NCBI GenBank assembly: GCA_031213475.1
Contig: JARUPZ010000036.1
Location: forward strand, 248,001-312,000
Length of the DNA: 64,000 bases
Source of the DNA: Nereocystis luetkeana
Lineage: Eukaryota > Sar > Phaeophyceae > Laminariales > Laminariaceae
Direction of reading: 5' to 3'
A model generated the notes under the pieces. That model was given only the letters and a program-made list of their open reading frames with translations. It searched no databases and was not told the DNA's origin. Every line of letters starts with the position of its first letter. Position 1 is the stretch's first letter. A program made the translations under genes and the position numbers. Positions 62,870 to 64,000 of this stretch are shown one piece after another.

Positions 62870-64000
62870 CACATAGTCAACCCTGCTCAAGATGACAAAA
62901 GAGTTTGTCTCCAGGTTTCCTTTTGCCCGGCGGCAGATCACCACCAACACACACCATGCGTGTTTCTGTTATCCCCCCAATGCACACGAGTTGACGATAG
63001 TTCTAAATATCCTGCTGCGCGACAGTGTCATGGTGCCTCATAGAGGAGAATACAGGGATGTCAATGCTGGCCAGGGCACGCTTCTTGTTGACGAAGTTCT
63101 TCTTGTTGCTTATTTCACGAAGAGCTCAATCAGGGTAAAGGAATAGAGTGAGATCGAGAGGGGACAGTCGAGTACCAGGCTGTGCCCTGAACCACGTATC
63201 TTCCTACATGTACGATTTACCGAGACGTTTCCGTTACTACAATAGCACATCACATGATTCACGTGATCTCATACGCGTGGTACGTATCTGCCTATCTTGT
63301 TCTGCTGGTTCGTAATGCACCCCCTCATAGCTACGTAATACCACCACAATAGCCCACCCTGAATAGTCGTGGATGCAGATCACACGATCGAAGGATATTC
63401 TCGCGTTCTGCCCACTACTAATACGTAGTGATATTATACATACGCACGTACTCAACTAGTTTTGGATAAATCACTTGGAGTTAGACCGAGAGAAAAGGTT
63501 GCCAGTACCGTACATATTCAAATTCAAAAGCCAAAAACAGGTACACATGTTACATTTGAGCCAAAAAAAGGTACATACTGACACCAAGCAGAAACACACA
63601 CGCCACATGCGGTGTTTTTGGCCATGAGAAACCACAAACATGTTTTGTTTCGCGCATAAACAGTGAGCGTTCTCGAAAATAATGTATAGCATCTACCAAC
63701 ATTTTGATGTTTTGATTGATTTCGTGATCACACTCGCTACTGCGTAGTAGCCACATCGTTAGCATACGTACAGAACAGCCGTAATATCGGTCTTAATTGG
63801 AGGTCACAGTTGTTCGGTACCCATATCATTTCAGCACGCAGCATTAGTTTTCACATGGGAAAAGACCTGCGCCATAACAAAAACACTTCTGGCGTCCGCC
63901 GCCGGCGCCAGCTTAGGAGCCTCGACTATCCTCGAGAAACCGCCTGCACAGCGGCACGAAGTTCCTTTGTTGTATGTACTCGTACTATACAATGAAAGGG
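62870..64000. other. Right end, no assembled gene
   Basis: A plus-strand frame at about 63000-63125 reads VMVPHRGEYRDVNAGQGTLL then VDEVLLVAYFTKSS up to a GG/GTAAAG donor-like site and could be one more exon of the gene hinted at 61.9-62.2 kb, but the phase and acceptor are not secured. The rest shows nothing recognisable. Confidence 0.3.

Noticed and set aside
1-64000. CRISPR arrays, operons, bacterial promoters, phage or integron features
   Set aside because: Direct repeats present are mini- or microsatellites without spacer structure, and spliced genes with plastid presequences show a eukaryotic nuclear origin.

Overview
The window is eukaryotic nuclear DNA, most likely from a photosynthetic stramenopile (ochrophyte alga). 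Coding sequence comes in short GC-richer exons split by long introns. Microsatellites and dispersed repeats dominate. One gene encodes a bipartite plastid presequence of the heterokont type (a Phe motif like ASAFAP) followed by a twin-arginine thylakoid signal. The genus cannot be named from sequence alone; a repeat-rich brown alga or related ochrophyte would fit. I see no operons, prokaryotic promoters, CRISPR arrays or confident RNA genes.

Two genes can be reconstructed exon by exon with all splice phases agreeing. On the minus strand (17862 down to 10706, five exons, 265 aa) lies a predicted Tat-imported thylakoid-lumen protein that I cannot assign to a family. On the plus strand (18037 to 35468, ten exons, 526 aa) lies a UVRAG/VPS38 homologue, the PI3-kinase complex II subunit of endosome and autophagy traffic, with a C2-like region, a coiled coil and the conserved C-terminal domain. 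The start codons are head to head, 174 bp apart, so the two genes probably share a promoter region. Two of the 13 introns use GC-AG ends.

The rest is a repeat landscape. Left of 10.7 kb there is a decayed small LTR element with a gag-like pseudogene (3.0-4.8 kb) and a foldback element (8.9-9.6 kb). Introns and flanks carry ten copies of a ~110 bp MITE (MITE-A, TIR ACTATTACGGGGGACCATAG), several copies of a second hairpin MITE (MITE-B), a tRNA-derived SINE (one copy with a clear 13 bp target duplication), and two further dispersed families (R2, R3). Tandem arrays include a 100 bp minisatellite, a ~52 bp minisatellite, GGGTC pentamers, an AGATCATCT-rich block and a TACGGTGCGGTTCGG array family. 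From 35.5 kb to the right end I see mostly repeats, a retrotransposon gag remnant (45.3-46.3 kb), and several isolated coding-like exons (42.3-43.0, 50.3, 56.4, 61.1 and 61.9-62.8 kb) that may belong to genes I could not assemble.

The most unusual feature is a dispersed near-palindrome, TACCAGGTA/TACCTGGTA, present about 40 times exactly where chance predicts fewer than one. A second palindrome, TATTAATA, occurs about 24 times and also forms the ends of MITE-A insertions.
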